Shown in pieces: positions 43,588-51,591 of a stretch of DNA of 64,000 bases. Each line of letters starts with the position of its first letter. The stretch's first letter is position 1. The position numbers and the translations under genes are program-made. This DNA is from Bacillus timonensis (GTDB lineage Bacteria > Bacillota > Bacilli > Bacillales > Bacillaceae_L), in assembly GCF_004799755.1 (NCBI RefSeq), contig NZ_SLUB01000002.1, positions 145,534-209,533 on the forward strand, read 5' to 3'. The notes beneath the pieces were generated by a model that had not been told where the DNA came from, did no database searches, and was given only the letters and a program-made list of their open reading frames with translations.

Positions 43588-43605
43588 TCACTATATTAAT
43601 AGTGA
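43588..43605. promoter_or_regulatory. Perfect inverted repeat upstream of the oxidase operon
   Basis: TCACTAT-ATTA-ATAGTGA (43588-43605) is a perfect 7-bp palindrome in the divergent region between the oxidase operon and the zinc-ribbon gene. It has no T run and is a candidate operator. Confidence 0.45.
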
Positions 43606-43619
43606 AAACCTAGTAAAAC

Positions 43620-43635
43620 AGTGATTTTTATCACA
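43620..43635. promoter_or_regulatory. Crp/Fnr-type binding site candidate
   Basis: AGTGA-TTTTTA-TCACA (43620-43635) differs from the Crp/Fnr consensus TGTGA-N6-TCACA at one base. It lies about 150 bases before the subunit IIa start codon and about 90 before the divergent small gene. Confidence 0.5.
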
Positions 43636-43727
43636 TTAGGTTAGAAAAATATTTGAATAATTTGTGACAAAACGAATAACAGTCTTGGAAACGTAAACAT
43701 AGTCTATATGAAAAAGGATGTGTGTAA

Positions 43728-43859
43728 ATGATTAGATACTATTGTTCAAGATGCCATTCACTTTTACTAAATAACAAAGAAAGATGTTATAAATGTGGAA
43801 ATAGTGTAATTACGCAAATCAATATTAATGTACAGAAAAACGATCAGAAGTCCTCTTAA
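43728..43859 (+). CDS. Small zinc-ribbon protein of 43 residues
   Basis: Encodes MIRYYCSRCHSLLLNNKERC then YKCGNSVITQININVQ, with two CxxC pairs (Cys6/Cys9 and Cys20/Cys23), the pattern of a minimal zinc ribbon. AAGGATG lies about 8 bases before the ATG, and a strong terminator starts inside the stop codon, which supports a real transcript. It is divergent from the ba3 oxidase operon and shares its control region, so a link with respiration or metal handling is possible but is only an inference. I do not recognise a named family. Confidence 0.6.
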   Translation: MIRYYCSRCHSLLLNNKERCYKCGNSVITQININVQKNDQKSS

Positions 43860-43887
43860 TCACTATTTTTGAATAGTGATTTTTTTA
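43858..43887 (+). terminator. Terminator of the zinc-ribbon gene
   Basis: AATCACTATT pairs with AATAGTGATT around TTTG, then seven Ts. Confidence 0.85.
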
Positions 43888-44030
43888 CGTCACAATCAAA
43901 TCGGTATTATATTGCTAAACCAACTTCTTTAGTGACATAGTGAAAAATTTTTAGATTTGTAATCACATAGATTGCACCTGTGCCATAGTCTAAAGATAGG
44001 CGAATGACTACAAGGAGGTAAGTAGTTTAT

Positions 44031-45110
44031 ATGGCAAAAATAAAAAATTATTATGCAGGTACCAATTCAAGTGTAGGTTTTTACTCGTTGTATGATGAAG
44101 CATTAAAGGGGTTGGAAACTCTTTATATTTTAAAAGGGGGACCAGGTACAGGTAAGTCTACCTTCATGCGTAAAATCGGTCTTGTATTCATGGATAAAGG
44201 CTATGATCTCGAATACTTACACTGTTCTTCAGACAATCACTCGATAGACGGAATTGTGATTCCAGAACGAAAATTAGGATTTGTGGACGGGACAGCACCA
44301 CATGTTATTGAGCCTAGATACCCTGGAGTTGTTGAGAAGGTAATAGACCTTGGGATGTATCGAAATGATGAATACTTAATGCAATATAAGAATGAAATTA
44401 TCGAACTAACAGATGATATCTCGAAGAACTTTGAAAATGCTTATAAAACTTTTGCAGAAGCAAAGAAAGTTCATTTAAAGCGTGAGGATATTTATGTCTC
44501 TTCCATGAGCTTTAAGAAGGCGGATGCAGTTCTCCAAAATTTAATGGATACGATTTTTAGCAAGCCATTTGAAGCAGAAGATAACCCTACAATTCGGAGG
44601 CGCTTTTTTGGTGCAGCAACACCAAAGGGTGCGGTGAATTTTATCGATAATATTACCGAAGAATATGAAAAACGTTATATTATTAAAGGAAGACCGGGAA
44701 GCGGCAAGTCAACATTGATGAAAAAGGTGGGAAAGCACGCCGAACAACATGGTCTATCAGTGGAATATTTCCATTGTGCTTTTGATCCGAAAAGCATTGA
44801 TATGATTATTATCCCACAACTAAGTGTGTCAATTGTTGATGGTACAGCTCCCCATGTAGTCGACCCATTCCGGGAGCAAGATGAAGTTGTAGATATGTTT
44901 GCATTATGCATGGATCCAAAAATTGAAAACACGTTTAAAAAGGAAATTGAAGAGTTAAACCTTGAATATAAAAATAAGATGACAATCGGCACAAACTTTT
45001 TAAGTGAAGCAAAACGACTTCACGATAAGCTTGAGGAATACTACAAAGCGGCAATGGACTTTGACGCAATTGATAAAAAACGTGAGGAACTCATCACGAC
45101 ATTATTATAG
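44031..45110 (+). CDS. Tandem P-loop ATPase of the PRK06851 type
   Basis: A 359-residue protein made of two homologous P-loop halves. Half one has GGPGTGKST (36-44), LEYLHCSSDNHSIDGIVIP and FVDGTAPHVIEPRYPG; half two has GRPGSGKST (220-228), VEYFHCAFDPKSIDMIIIP and IVDGTAPHVVDPFREQ, so the same blocks occur twice in the same order. Each half then has a helical insert. ACAAGGAGGTAAG precedes the ATG. Homologues are widespread in spore-forming Firmicutes and annotated as ATPase or nucleotide kinase-related; no activity is known to me. The gene is alone between terminators. Confidence 0.85.
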   Translation: MAKIKNYYAGTNSSVGFYSLYDEALKGLETLYILKGGPGTGKSTFMRKIGLVFMDKGYDLEYLHCSSDNHSIDGIVIPERKLGFVDGTAPHVIEPRYPGVVEKVIDLGMYRNDEYLMQYKNEIIELTDDISKNFENAYKTFAEAKKVHLKREDIYVSSMSFKKADAVLQNLMDTIFSKPFEAEDNPTIRRRFFGAATPKGAVNFIDNITEEYEKRYIIKGRPGSGKSTLMKKVGKHAEQHGLSVEYFHCAFDPKSIDMIIIPQLSVSIVDGTAPHVVDPFREQDEVVDMFALCMDPKIENTFKKEIEELNLEYKNKMTIGTNFLSEAKRLHDKLEEYYKAAMDFDAIDKKREELITTLL

Positions 45111-45210
45111 CTTGAAGAGTATTTGGAAACCAAAATTTTACTAGTGAATGTTTGAAAAATTTGAGTTATACTATTAATGCACAACAACAAAACAACTCCT
45201 TTGAAACGTG

Positions 45211-45241
45211 AGCTTTCCCGGGAATGGGAAGGCTTTTTTTA
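45211..45241 (+). terminator. Terminator before bpsA
   Basis: AGCTTTCCC (45211-45219) pairs with GGGAAGGCT (45226-45234) with one G-U pair, then Ts to 45241. It probably ends the P-loop ATPase transcript. The rest of the 209-base gap shows nothing I can name. Confidence 0.75.
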
Positions 45242-45319
45242 TGTTTTTTTGGTATTGCATACTTATTCTAAAAATGGAAAAAGTAACCTTTAGAGACCTT
45301 CAGAGAAAGGGTGCTTCCC

Positions 45320-46408
45320 ATGCCTAAAGTGATTTCGATTGGTATATGCAATCCACCAAATAAAGTCAATCAAATGAAAACAACAGCATTTATTAAAGAC
45401 CTCTTTTATGAACATTTTCCAGATATTGATCGGCTCATAAAGGTATTTGCTAATAGTGAAATTGAAGAAAGATATTTCAGTGAATCATTGGAATGGTATG
45501 GAAAGGAACATAGCTTTGAGGATAAAAATAATACATATATTGAAAAGGCGATTACATATGGTACAGAAGCTATTCATACTTGTTTAAGGAATCAACAAAT
45601 GCTTGCGGAAAAGATAAATCCTGAAGAGATTGATGCCATTTTTTTTATTTCGAGTTCTGGAATCTCAACCCCGAGTATTGAAGCGAGAATCATGAACAAG
45701 ATGGAATTCCAGCCACATATTAAGCGAATTCCGATTTGGGGGCTTGGGTGTGCTGGAGGAGCATCTGGCTTAGCGAGGGCATTTGATTATTGTAAAGCAT
45801 ATCCGAAAGCAAAAGTCCTTGTCCTCGCAGTCGAGCTTTGTAGCTTAACTTTTCAAAAAAATGATTTCACGAAAAGTAATTTAATTGGAACTTCATTATT
45901 CGCTGATGGTACGGCATGTGTTTGCATTGGTGGCGATGAAGTAGAGTATCATGCGGCAACTCCTATTTGTCCCACCTTTGTATCATCACAATCGACCTTA
46001 ATGGCAGATTCAGAGGATGTGATGGGCTGGGATATTAAAAATTCAGGACTACACGTCATTTTTTCAAAAGATATTCCGAGCATAGTGAAGTCATGGTTGA
46101 AGGGAAATGTGGAAGAATTTTTACATGCCAATCAACTTACTATGAATGATATAAAGCATTTTATTGCCCATCCCGGTGGGAAGAAGGTTTTGGATGCATA
46201 CGAGGCTTCCCTTGATCTTCCAAGTTCAATGACAGGAATCGCAAGAGAAGTGTTGCGCAGGCAAGGGAATATGTCCTCAGTAACAGTGCTTTATGTCTTA
46301 AAGGAGTTTATAGAGAATCAACTGGGAAAAGAAGGCGATTATGGGCTAGTAACTGCCTTAGGGCCGGGATTTAGCTCTGAATTAGTCCTGTTACAATGGA
46401 GGAAATAG
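45320..46408 (+). CDS. bpsA: BpsA (BcsA), type III polyketide synthase
   Basis: A chalcone-synthase-like homodimeric enzyme that in B. subtilis condenses fatty acyl-CoA with malonyl-CoA to alkylpyrones. The catalytic triad is visible: Cys144 in GLGCAGGASGLARAF, His in FIAHPGGKKVLDAYE and Asn in RRQGNMSSVTVLYVL. 362 residues is the usual length. The ATG at 45320 follows AAAGGGTG by about 8 bases; a GTG at 45311 overlaps that SD. The methyltransferase BpsB starts 1 base after the stop, the same pair as in B. subtilis. Confidence 0.93.
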   Translation: MPKVISIGICNPPNKVNQMKTTAFIKDLFYEHFPDIDRLIKVFANSEIEERYFSESLEWYGKEHSFEDKNNTYIEKAITYGTEAIHTCLRNQQMLAEKINPEEIDAIFFISSSGISTPSIEARIMNKMEFQPHIKRIPIWGLGCAGGASGLARAFDYCKAYPKAKVLVLAVELCSLTFQKNDFTKSNLIGTSLFADGTACVCIGGDEVEYHAATPICPTFVSSQSTLMADSEDVMGWDIKNSGLHVIFSKDIPSIVKSWLKGNVEEFLHANQLTMNDIKHFIAHPGGKKVLDAYEASLDLPSSMTGIAREVLRRQGNMSSVTVLYVLKEFIENQLGKEGDYGLVTALGPGFSSELVLLQWRK

Positions 46409-46409
46409 G

Positions 46410-46982
46410 ATGATATTTTGGATTTTTATTGGGCTAGTGATTGCTCAGAGACTGATTGAACTGCAAATTGCTAAACGTAATGAAAAATGGATTTTATCTC
46501 AAGGTGGGTATGAGGTTGGACACAGGCATTATAAATACATTGTCCTTATCCATGTTTTATTTTTTGTATCACTAATCACTGAAGTTGTTTATGGAGAAAA
46601 AGAAATATCGGTGTTGTATCCGATATTATTTTTCTTATTTGCGTTAACCCAACTTGGAAGAGTGTGGGCTCTTCATTCCCTAGGGATGTTTTGGAATACG
46701 AAAATTATGATTTTGCGGGGAAGTCAGGTACAGATTAAAGGTCCGTATAAATATGTCAAACACCCGAATTATATCATTGTCGCTCTTGAGTTCATTTTAA
46801 TCCCTTTGTTATTTCAGGCGTATTATACCGCATTGATCTTTTCGTTGCTTAACTTTGTGATGATGTCTGTTCGCATTCCGGTTGAAGAACGGGCATTAAG
46901 TGTCCATGAGGAATATCAACAGTTTAGAAAAGAGCGTCGCCGACTACTTCTAACTGTAATGAAACCGATAAAAAAAGATTGA
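46410..46982 (+). CDS. bpsB: BpsB (YpbQ), isoprenylcysteine-type carboxyl/O-methyltransferase
   Basis: A 190-residue integral membrane methyltransferase of the ICMT/phospholipid methyltransferase type. It has several hydrophobic helices and the conserved GPYKYVKHPNYIIVALEF segment and PVEERAL near the end, which bind SAM in this family. In B. subtilis BpsB methylates the alkylpyrones made by BpsA. It begins one base after bpsA, with GGAGGAAATAGG upstream as SD, so the two are one operon. The membrane location suits its lipid-like substrate. Confidence 0.9.
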   Translation: MIFWIFIGLVIAQRLIELQIAKRNEKWILSQGGYEVGHRHYKYIVLIHVLFFVSLITEVVYGEKEISVLYPILFFLFALTQLGRVWALHSLGMFWNTKIMILRGSQVQIKGPYKYVKHPNYIIVALEFILIPLLFQAYYTALIFSLLNFVMMSVRIPVEERALSVHEEYQQFRKERRRLLLTVMKPIKKD

Positions 46983-47006
46983 AAACAAAGAAAACTGTGA
47001 TAAACT
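46979..47006 (+). promoter_or_regulatory. Candidate promoter of the 42-residue peptide gene
   Basis: TTGAAA (46979-46984), 16 bases, TAAACT (47001-47006). The start site would lie near 47013, so the Fur-like box at 47017-47031 covers the start of transcription. Confidence 0.6.
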
Positions 47007-47016
47007 AATTGGTAGA

Positions 47017-47036
47017 TGAAAATAATTATCACTATC
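47017..47036. promoter_or_regulatory. Fur box candidate
   Basis: TGAAAATAATTATCA (47017-47031) matches the 7-1-7 Bacillus Fur element TGATAATNATTATCA at all positions but one, and the 19-base consensus at 15 of 19. It sits just after the -10 element of the promoter at 46979-47006, a position suited to repression. Confidence 0.65.
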
Positions 47037-47056
47037 AGTTGAAAGCTGGTGAAAAG

Positions 47057-47185
47057 ATGCTTACATTATTTGTATCTCTAACAATTGGAATATATGGGTT
47101 TATTATGTATCACGTCTTACATCATGTGGCAAACCCAAAACAAAGTCGTCCAAAAAATCATCATTCCATTCATGCTACCAGGTGA
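47057..47185 (+). CDS. Small His-rich membrane peptide of 42 residues, candidate Fur-regulated gene
   Basis: Encodes MLTLFVSLTIGIYGFIMYHV, then LHHVANPKQSRPKNHHSIHA and TR. One hydrophobic segment at the N-terminus is followed by a basic tail with six or more histidines. The SD (GGTGAAAAG) is modest. The stop codon lies inside a terminator, and a promoter with a strong Fur-like box lies directly upstream, so three independent signals support a real short transcription unit. The function is unknown; membrane-associated metal binding or transport help is a guess from histidines plus Fur control. Confidence 0.6.
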   Translation: MLTLFVSLTIGIYGFIMYHVLHHVANPKQSRPKNHHSIHATR

Positions 47186-47201
47186 ATACCTGGTTATTTT
47201 T
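47177..47201 (+). terminator. Terminator of the 42-residue peptide gene
   Basis: ACCAGGT (47177-47183) pairs with ACCTGGT (47188-47194), followed by TATTTTT. Confidence 0.8.
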
Positions 47202-47306
47202 ATGCAAAAAAATAGTTTCTTAATATTCTGCTTTGTCAAAAGCTAGGGTGTAGAGTAAAATACATATATATACACTATTATGCATCGCTCAATAAGGGGA
47301 CTAGAA

Positions 47307-50300
47307 ATGATTCAAACACATCAAATTAAACAAATGACAAAGGAAGAACTGGAAAAAAGACTTTCTTCCCTATATGATATTTTCAAAAAAAATAAGGACA
47401 AAGAAAGTAGTTCGAAAATCATCCACTTACTAAAAAAACTATATAACACTGAATATATGATTGGTTTTTCTGGTCATTTCTCGGCAGGTAAATCAAGCAT
47501 GATTAACGAACTCATTGGGGAGAGTTTGTTACCATCAAGCCCAATTCCAACAAGTGCAAACCTTGTAAAAGTAAAACAAGGACGTGAATATGCACGCGTC
47601 TATTATCGTAATGGTAAAATCATTGAATACCCGCAACCCTACGATTATGACGTTATCAAGTCATATGCGAAAGACGGGGAAGCAATTGAATCGATTGAAA
47701 TCAGTCATGCCAACATGAAATTGCCAGAGCAAGTAATCATTATGGATACGCCAGGGATTGATTCAACCGATGATGCCCATCGCGTATCAACAGAATCAGC
47801 TTTACATTTAGCAGATATCCTCTTTTACGTGATGGACTATAATCATGTCCTTTCCGAGCTGAATTTTCAATTTACAAAGGAATTAACGGATCGGAATAAG
47901 ACGGTTTACTTAATCGTAAACCAAGTCGATAAACATAAAGAATCTGAATTACCTTTTGCGTCCTTTAAACAAGGCGTAGAAGAGGCATTCCAAAACTGGA
48001 ATGTGGCATACTCAAACATTTTTTACACTACATTGAAGGAGCCAGATCATGAGCATAATCAGTTCAAACAAGTTCAGCAGCTTCTTCATGAAAAAATCGC
48101 TAATAAAGACCAGCTTCTATTAGAAGGTATTTTTCATTCGGCAAGACAAATTATTCTTGAGCATATTGCATTTTTAGATGATCAAAATGCATTGGAACTT
48201 GAAGCTACAAAAGAAAAGCTTCGTTCATTATCAGCTGCCGAGAGGGAAACAATTCCAGTTCGAATGGAAGAATTGAACAATCGTTTAGAAAGGTTTGCGA
48301 AAGAACGCGAAAAAATTGAAACAGAGTTTATGGAAGAAATCGAAACCATCTTATCCAATGCGATTCTTATGCCGTTCCAAACGCGTGATCTTGCCAAGCG
48401 CTTTGTTGAATCTGTTCAACCGGACTTTAAAGTGGGGTTATTATTTTCCAAAAATAAAACGGAAAAAGAACGTGAGGAGCGTTTACAAGCTTTCTTTCTT
48501 GATGTGAAAGAGAAAATGTCCACTCAGTTAGAATGGCATTTGAAGGACTTTGTTGGGAGATTTGTGGAAGGTTTACGTCTAGCGAAACAACCAACCGGAA
48601 ACGAGCTTGCAACGGAGTTGATTCCAGATGAGTTGAAAAAATTAATTAAACCAGGTGCTGGTGTAACAGGGGAGTATATCCTTACCTATACAGATGATGT
48701 TGGAAATTATATTAAAAGAAAATATAAGCAAAAAGCGGTGGCATTATTTCAAGATATTCTTGAACAACTGAAGGCTGGTACTGCTAAGGATGAAACCAAT
48801 TTAAAAACTGAGTTACAACAATATGAGGTATACTCAGAGGCGTACTCGACATTAAAGAGATTTGAAGAGAAACGTGCAGAAGTCCGTATGAAGCTTGACG
48901 ACATCTTGGACGGGAAATCTAAAATCAATAGTGTCGAATCAATTGAAAACTTACTTTTACAATTTACTGAGCATGTGGAGATTTCCTCTACTGAAGAAAT
49001 CCTTCATGAGCTAATGAAGCAGAAGGAAGATATTTCTCAAGTTGAAAATAAACCAGACCAAAAGCAAAAAGAAAAGAAGGGTTCGTCAGACCAGGCGATT
49101 CTTCATTTAGAAAAAGCACATGAACTAATCAAGCCGATCACCGGTCTCTCGGTACTTGCGAGGGATATTGAGGAAAAGGCATATCGTTTAAAGCATAAAC
49201 ATTTTACCGTTGCATTATTTGGTGCGTTTAGTGCTGGGAAGTCGTCATTTGCTAATGCATTAATGGGAAAACACGCGCTTCCTGTTTCGCCAAATCCAAC
49301 GACAGCAACCATTAATAAAATTTCATTCCCAACCGAAGAACATAAGCACGGGACTGTACTTGTTAAGATTAAATCAACAAAGCAATTAGTAGATGATATC
49401 AACCATTCTTTACACATTTTTGGTGAACAAGCGGGTACTCTTGAAGCAAGCCTAAACATCATTAACTCAAAAATTAGCAACATCGAGAAAATTGGTGCGA
49501 AGGAAAAACCGCATTTTTCATTCTTAAAAGCGGTAGTTGCTGGGTTTGAAAGTATTTCTGCTCATTTAGACCAAACATTAACAACTGACATGGATGGTTT
49601 TAATGAATATGTAGCAAAGGAAGAAAAGGCTTGTTTCGTGGAATGGATTGAGCTCTATTATGATTGTCCATTAACACAGCAGGGCATTACATTAGTTGAT
49701 ACACCAGGGGCTGATTCGATTAACGCTCGTCACACTGGGGTCGCATTTGAATATATCAAAAATGCGGATGCAATTCTATTTGTGACGTATTATAATCATG
49801 CTTTCTCTAAAGCAGATCGTGAATTTTTAATTCAGCTTGGTCGTGTCAAAGACACCTTCAGCATGGATAAAATGTTCTTTGTCATAAATGCTGCGGATTT
49901 AGCAAATACCGTTGATGAATTAGAAGATGTAAAAGAGTATGTGGGGTCACAGCTCATTAGTTATGGCATTCGTTTTCCGCGACTTTATACGGTATCAAGT
50001 CGAGCTGCTTTACTTGAGAAACGAAATGAAGTCAGTGATAAGGATCTCGGTATTCTTCAAACATCAGGCATTGAACAATTTGAAACGGACTTTCATTCAT
50101 TTGTTATTGATGAACTAACAGAGGTTGCTGTGAATGAGGGATATGTTGATATTCAGCGTGCTACAGCCATTATTAATTCGTATATACAGTCTGCGAAGGA
50201 AGATAAGGATATTAAGCGCTCTAAGTTAGAGAAAGCGAAAGAGCAGCATGCTAAAATGAAGTCTGTTGTTACAAGTATAGATCACAACACTGCATTTGGA

Positions 50301-50987
50301 GTTGTCGAGCAGGAGATTAAGGAACTGACCTTTTATATAAAGCAGAGAGTTTTTCTTCGTGTTTCGGATATGTTTAAGGAAGCCTTCAATCCGTCATCGC
50401 TTAGAGAGGATGGACGTGATTTAAAAAATGCCCTACAATCTTGTTTAGTGGAATTTTTGGAATCGGTAGGCTTTGATTTGGCACAGGAGATGCGTGCAAC
50501 TTCATTGAGAATTGAAACCTTTATTTCAAAGCGTCTTCATGGGCAGCTTGGTAGTTTTAATGAACAAATAAAATCAATCAATCCAAACATGAGTATTTCG
50601 GAGTCCGTTAAATTAGATTTTGAAACGATTGAATTTGAAAATGGTCTTGCAAATGAAGAACTTTCCCGTTATAAAAGGGCACTTGGGTTGTTTAAAAATC
50701 CAAAAGCATTTTTTGAGAAAAATGAGAAAAAGCAAATGCAGGATGAACTTGAAGTATTGTTGGATACACCTGTAAGTGCTTATCTTGAGGTAAATAATGA
50801 TAATCTGATTGCTTTTTACAACCGAGAGTTTAATAAAGGGCTACAAGTTCTTCAAAATAATGCATTAAAGGAAATTAACGAGTATTTTGATGGTGTCACA
50901 AAGATCTTATCAGAAGATATTGATATCGACAGCTTAGAACAAGTCCATGAAACATTAAAAATCTATTGTACAGAACATATGGGGTGA
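47307..50987 (+). CDS. dynA: DynA (YpbR), double dynamin-like GTPase
   Basis: A bacterial dynamin made of two fused GTPase units, which tethers and fuses membranes and protects against pore formers and phage in B. subtilis. Unit one has GHFSAGKSS (56-64) and DTPGIDSTDDAH; unit two has GAFSAGKSS (639-647) and DTPGADSINARHT; each is followed by a long helical stalk. MSANP-like switch I regions PIPTSANLVKV and NPTTATINKI are also seen twice. The ATG at 47307 follows AAGGGGA by 6 bases; an in-frame ATG at 47280 lies before that SD. 1226 residues, near the usual size. A small gene follows after 6 bases. Confidence 0.94.
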   Translation: MIQTHQIKQMTKEELEKRLSSLYDIFKKNKDKESSSKIIHLLKKLYNTEYMIGFSGHFSAGKSSMINELIGESLLPSSPIPTSANLVKVKQGREYARVYYRNGKIIEYPQPYDYDVIKSYAKDGEAIESIEISHANMKLPEQVIIMDTPGIDSTDDAHRVSTESALHLADILFYVMDYNHVLSELNFQFTKELTDRNKTVYLIVNQVDKHKESELPFASFKQGVEEAFQNWNVAYSNIFYTTLKEPDHEHNQFKQVQQLLHEKIANKDQLLLEGIFHSARQIILEHIAFLDDQNALELEATKEKLRSLSAAERETIPVRMEELNNRLERFAKEREKIETEFMEEIETILSNAILMPFQTRDLAKRFVESVQPDFKVGLLFSKNKTEKEREERLQAFFLDVKEKMSTQLEWHLKDFVGRFVEGLRLAKQPTGNELATELIPDELKKLIKPGAGVTGEYILTYTDDVGNYIKRKYKQKAVALFQDILEQLKAGTAKDETNLKTELQQYEVYSEAYSTLKRFEEKRAEVRMKLDDILDGKSKINSVESIENLLLQFTEHVEISSTEEILHELMKQKEDISQVENKPDQKQKEKKGSSDQAILHLEKAHELIKPITGLSVLARDIEEKAYRLKHKHFTVALFGAFSAGKSSFANALMGKHALPVSPNPTTATINKISFPTEEHKHGTVLVKIKSTKQLVDDINHSLHIFGEQAGTLEASLNIINSKISNIEKIGAKEKPHFSFLKAVVAGFESISAHLDQTLTTDMDGFNEYVAKEEKACFVEWIELYYDCPLTQQGITLVDTPGADSINARHTGVAFEYIKNADAILFVTYYNHAFSKADREFLIQLGRVKDTFSMDKMFFVINAADLANTVDELEDVKEYVGSQLISYGIRFPRLYTVSSRAALLEKRNEVSDKDLGILQTSGIEQFETDFHSFVIDELTEVAVNEGYVDIQRATAIINSYIQSAKEDKDIKRSKLEKAKEQHAKMKSVVTSIDHNTAFGVVEQEIKELTFYIKQRVFLRVSDMFKEAFNPSSLREDGRDLKNALQSCLVEFLESVGFDLAQEMRATSLRIETFISKRLHGQLGSFNEQIKSINPNMSISESVKLDFETIEFENGLANEELSRYKRALGLFKNPKAFFEKNEKKQMQDELEVLLDTPVSAYLEVNNDNLIAFYNREFNKGLQVLQNNALKEINEYFDGVTKILSEDIDIDSLEQVHETLKIYCTEHMG

Positions 50988-50993
50988 TCGATT

Positions 50994-51185
50994 TTGACTG
51001 AATCAAAATCAAAGTACCATGCATGTGCAACCTGTATGAATTTCGCTGCTGAACGAAAAAATGGTATAATGACTTACAGATGTGTACGCTTAGGCTATGA
51101 GACTAAACCAAAATATCAATTTAATTGCTGGGAACCTAAGCCCCATATTTTAAAGCTAATGGAAACATCGGAGGAGAAAAAATGA
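50994..51185 (+). CDS. Small cysteine-containing protein of 63 residues
   Basis: Starts with TTG after GGGGTGATCG, 6 bases past dynA. It has CATCMNFAAERKNG then YRCVRLGYETKPKYQFNCW: four cysteines arranged CxxC...C...C, a probable zinc-binding fold. It overlaps the next gene by 4 bases (ATGA), so dynA, this gene and ypbS are likely one transcript. I know no function for it; the context suggests a role with membrane remodelling or a simple hitchhiking gene. Confidence 0.75.
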   Translation: MTESKSKYHACATCMNFAAERKNGIMTYRCVRLGYETKPKYQFNCWEPKPHILKLMETSEEKK

Positions 51186-51439
51186 CAAACGTCCATGAAG
51201 CAATCACAAAACATTCAAATGCACAGCACAATATCGTGAAAACATTCGTTACTCTTGAACAAAAAAGAGAACTGTTTATTGACGAGGCGGTTGCTTTAGC
51301 AAAGCAAAACAAGGAATTTACCGTAGATAAGATCAATCAAGTGACGATTGAAATGAATAAGCTTGCTCAAAAAGGAATCGTCCCATTACGTAAGCGTGTA
51401 ACAGTCGATATGGTGAAGGAATATGCGTTCCGAAAATAA
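51182..51439 (+). CDS. ypbS: YpbS family protein (DUF2533)
   Basis: An 85-residue helical protein: MTNVHEAITKHSNAQHNIVK, LEQKRELFIDEAVALAKQNK and a basic C-terminal part with VPLRKRVTVDMVKEYAFRK. Length and position after dynA fit YpbS of B. subtilis. The SD is CGGAGGAGAAAA. It overlaps the preceding small gene by 4 bases, so translation is coupled. No catalytic or metal motif is present; function unknown. A terminator follows. Confidence 0.82.
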   Translation: MTNVHEAITKHSNAQHNIVKTFVTLEQKRELFIDEAVALAKQNKEFTVDKINQVTIEMNKLAQKGIVPLRKRVTVDMVKEYAFRK

Positions 51440-51476
51440 TACATGCATCTTAATACTAACCAGATAAATAAGTATG

Positions 51477-51502
51477 AGTCCTCTTTTATAGAGGGCTTTT
51501 TC
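51477..51502 (+). terminator. Terminator after ypbS
   Basis: AGTCCTC (51477-51483) pairs with GAGGGCT (51491-51497), one G-U pair, then Ts. Confidence 0.75.
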
Positions 51503-51544
51503 TTTGTTTGGAAGGAAGATACAAACAATAGCATGGTGAAAATA

Positions 51545-51553
51545 TGGTATAAT
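51545..51553 (+). promoter_or_regulatory. Extended -10 promoter for ypcP
   Basis: TGGTATAAT (51545-51553) has the TGn extension and a perfect -10; no good -35 lies upstream, as is common for extended -10 promoters. Confidence 0.55.
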
Positions 51554-51591
51554 TTCTTTTATGAGGAATTTGTAATAGGGAGGATATGCTG

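Noticed and set aside
45161..45241. Possible small RNA: TATACT followed by a terminator about 40 bases later
   Set aside because: No -35 element at a workable distance; the terminator is better explained as the end of the P-loop ATPase transcript.
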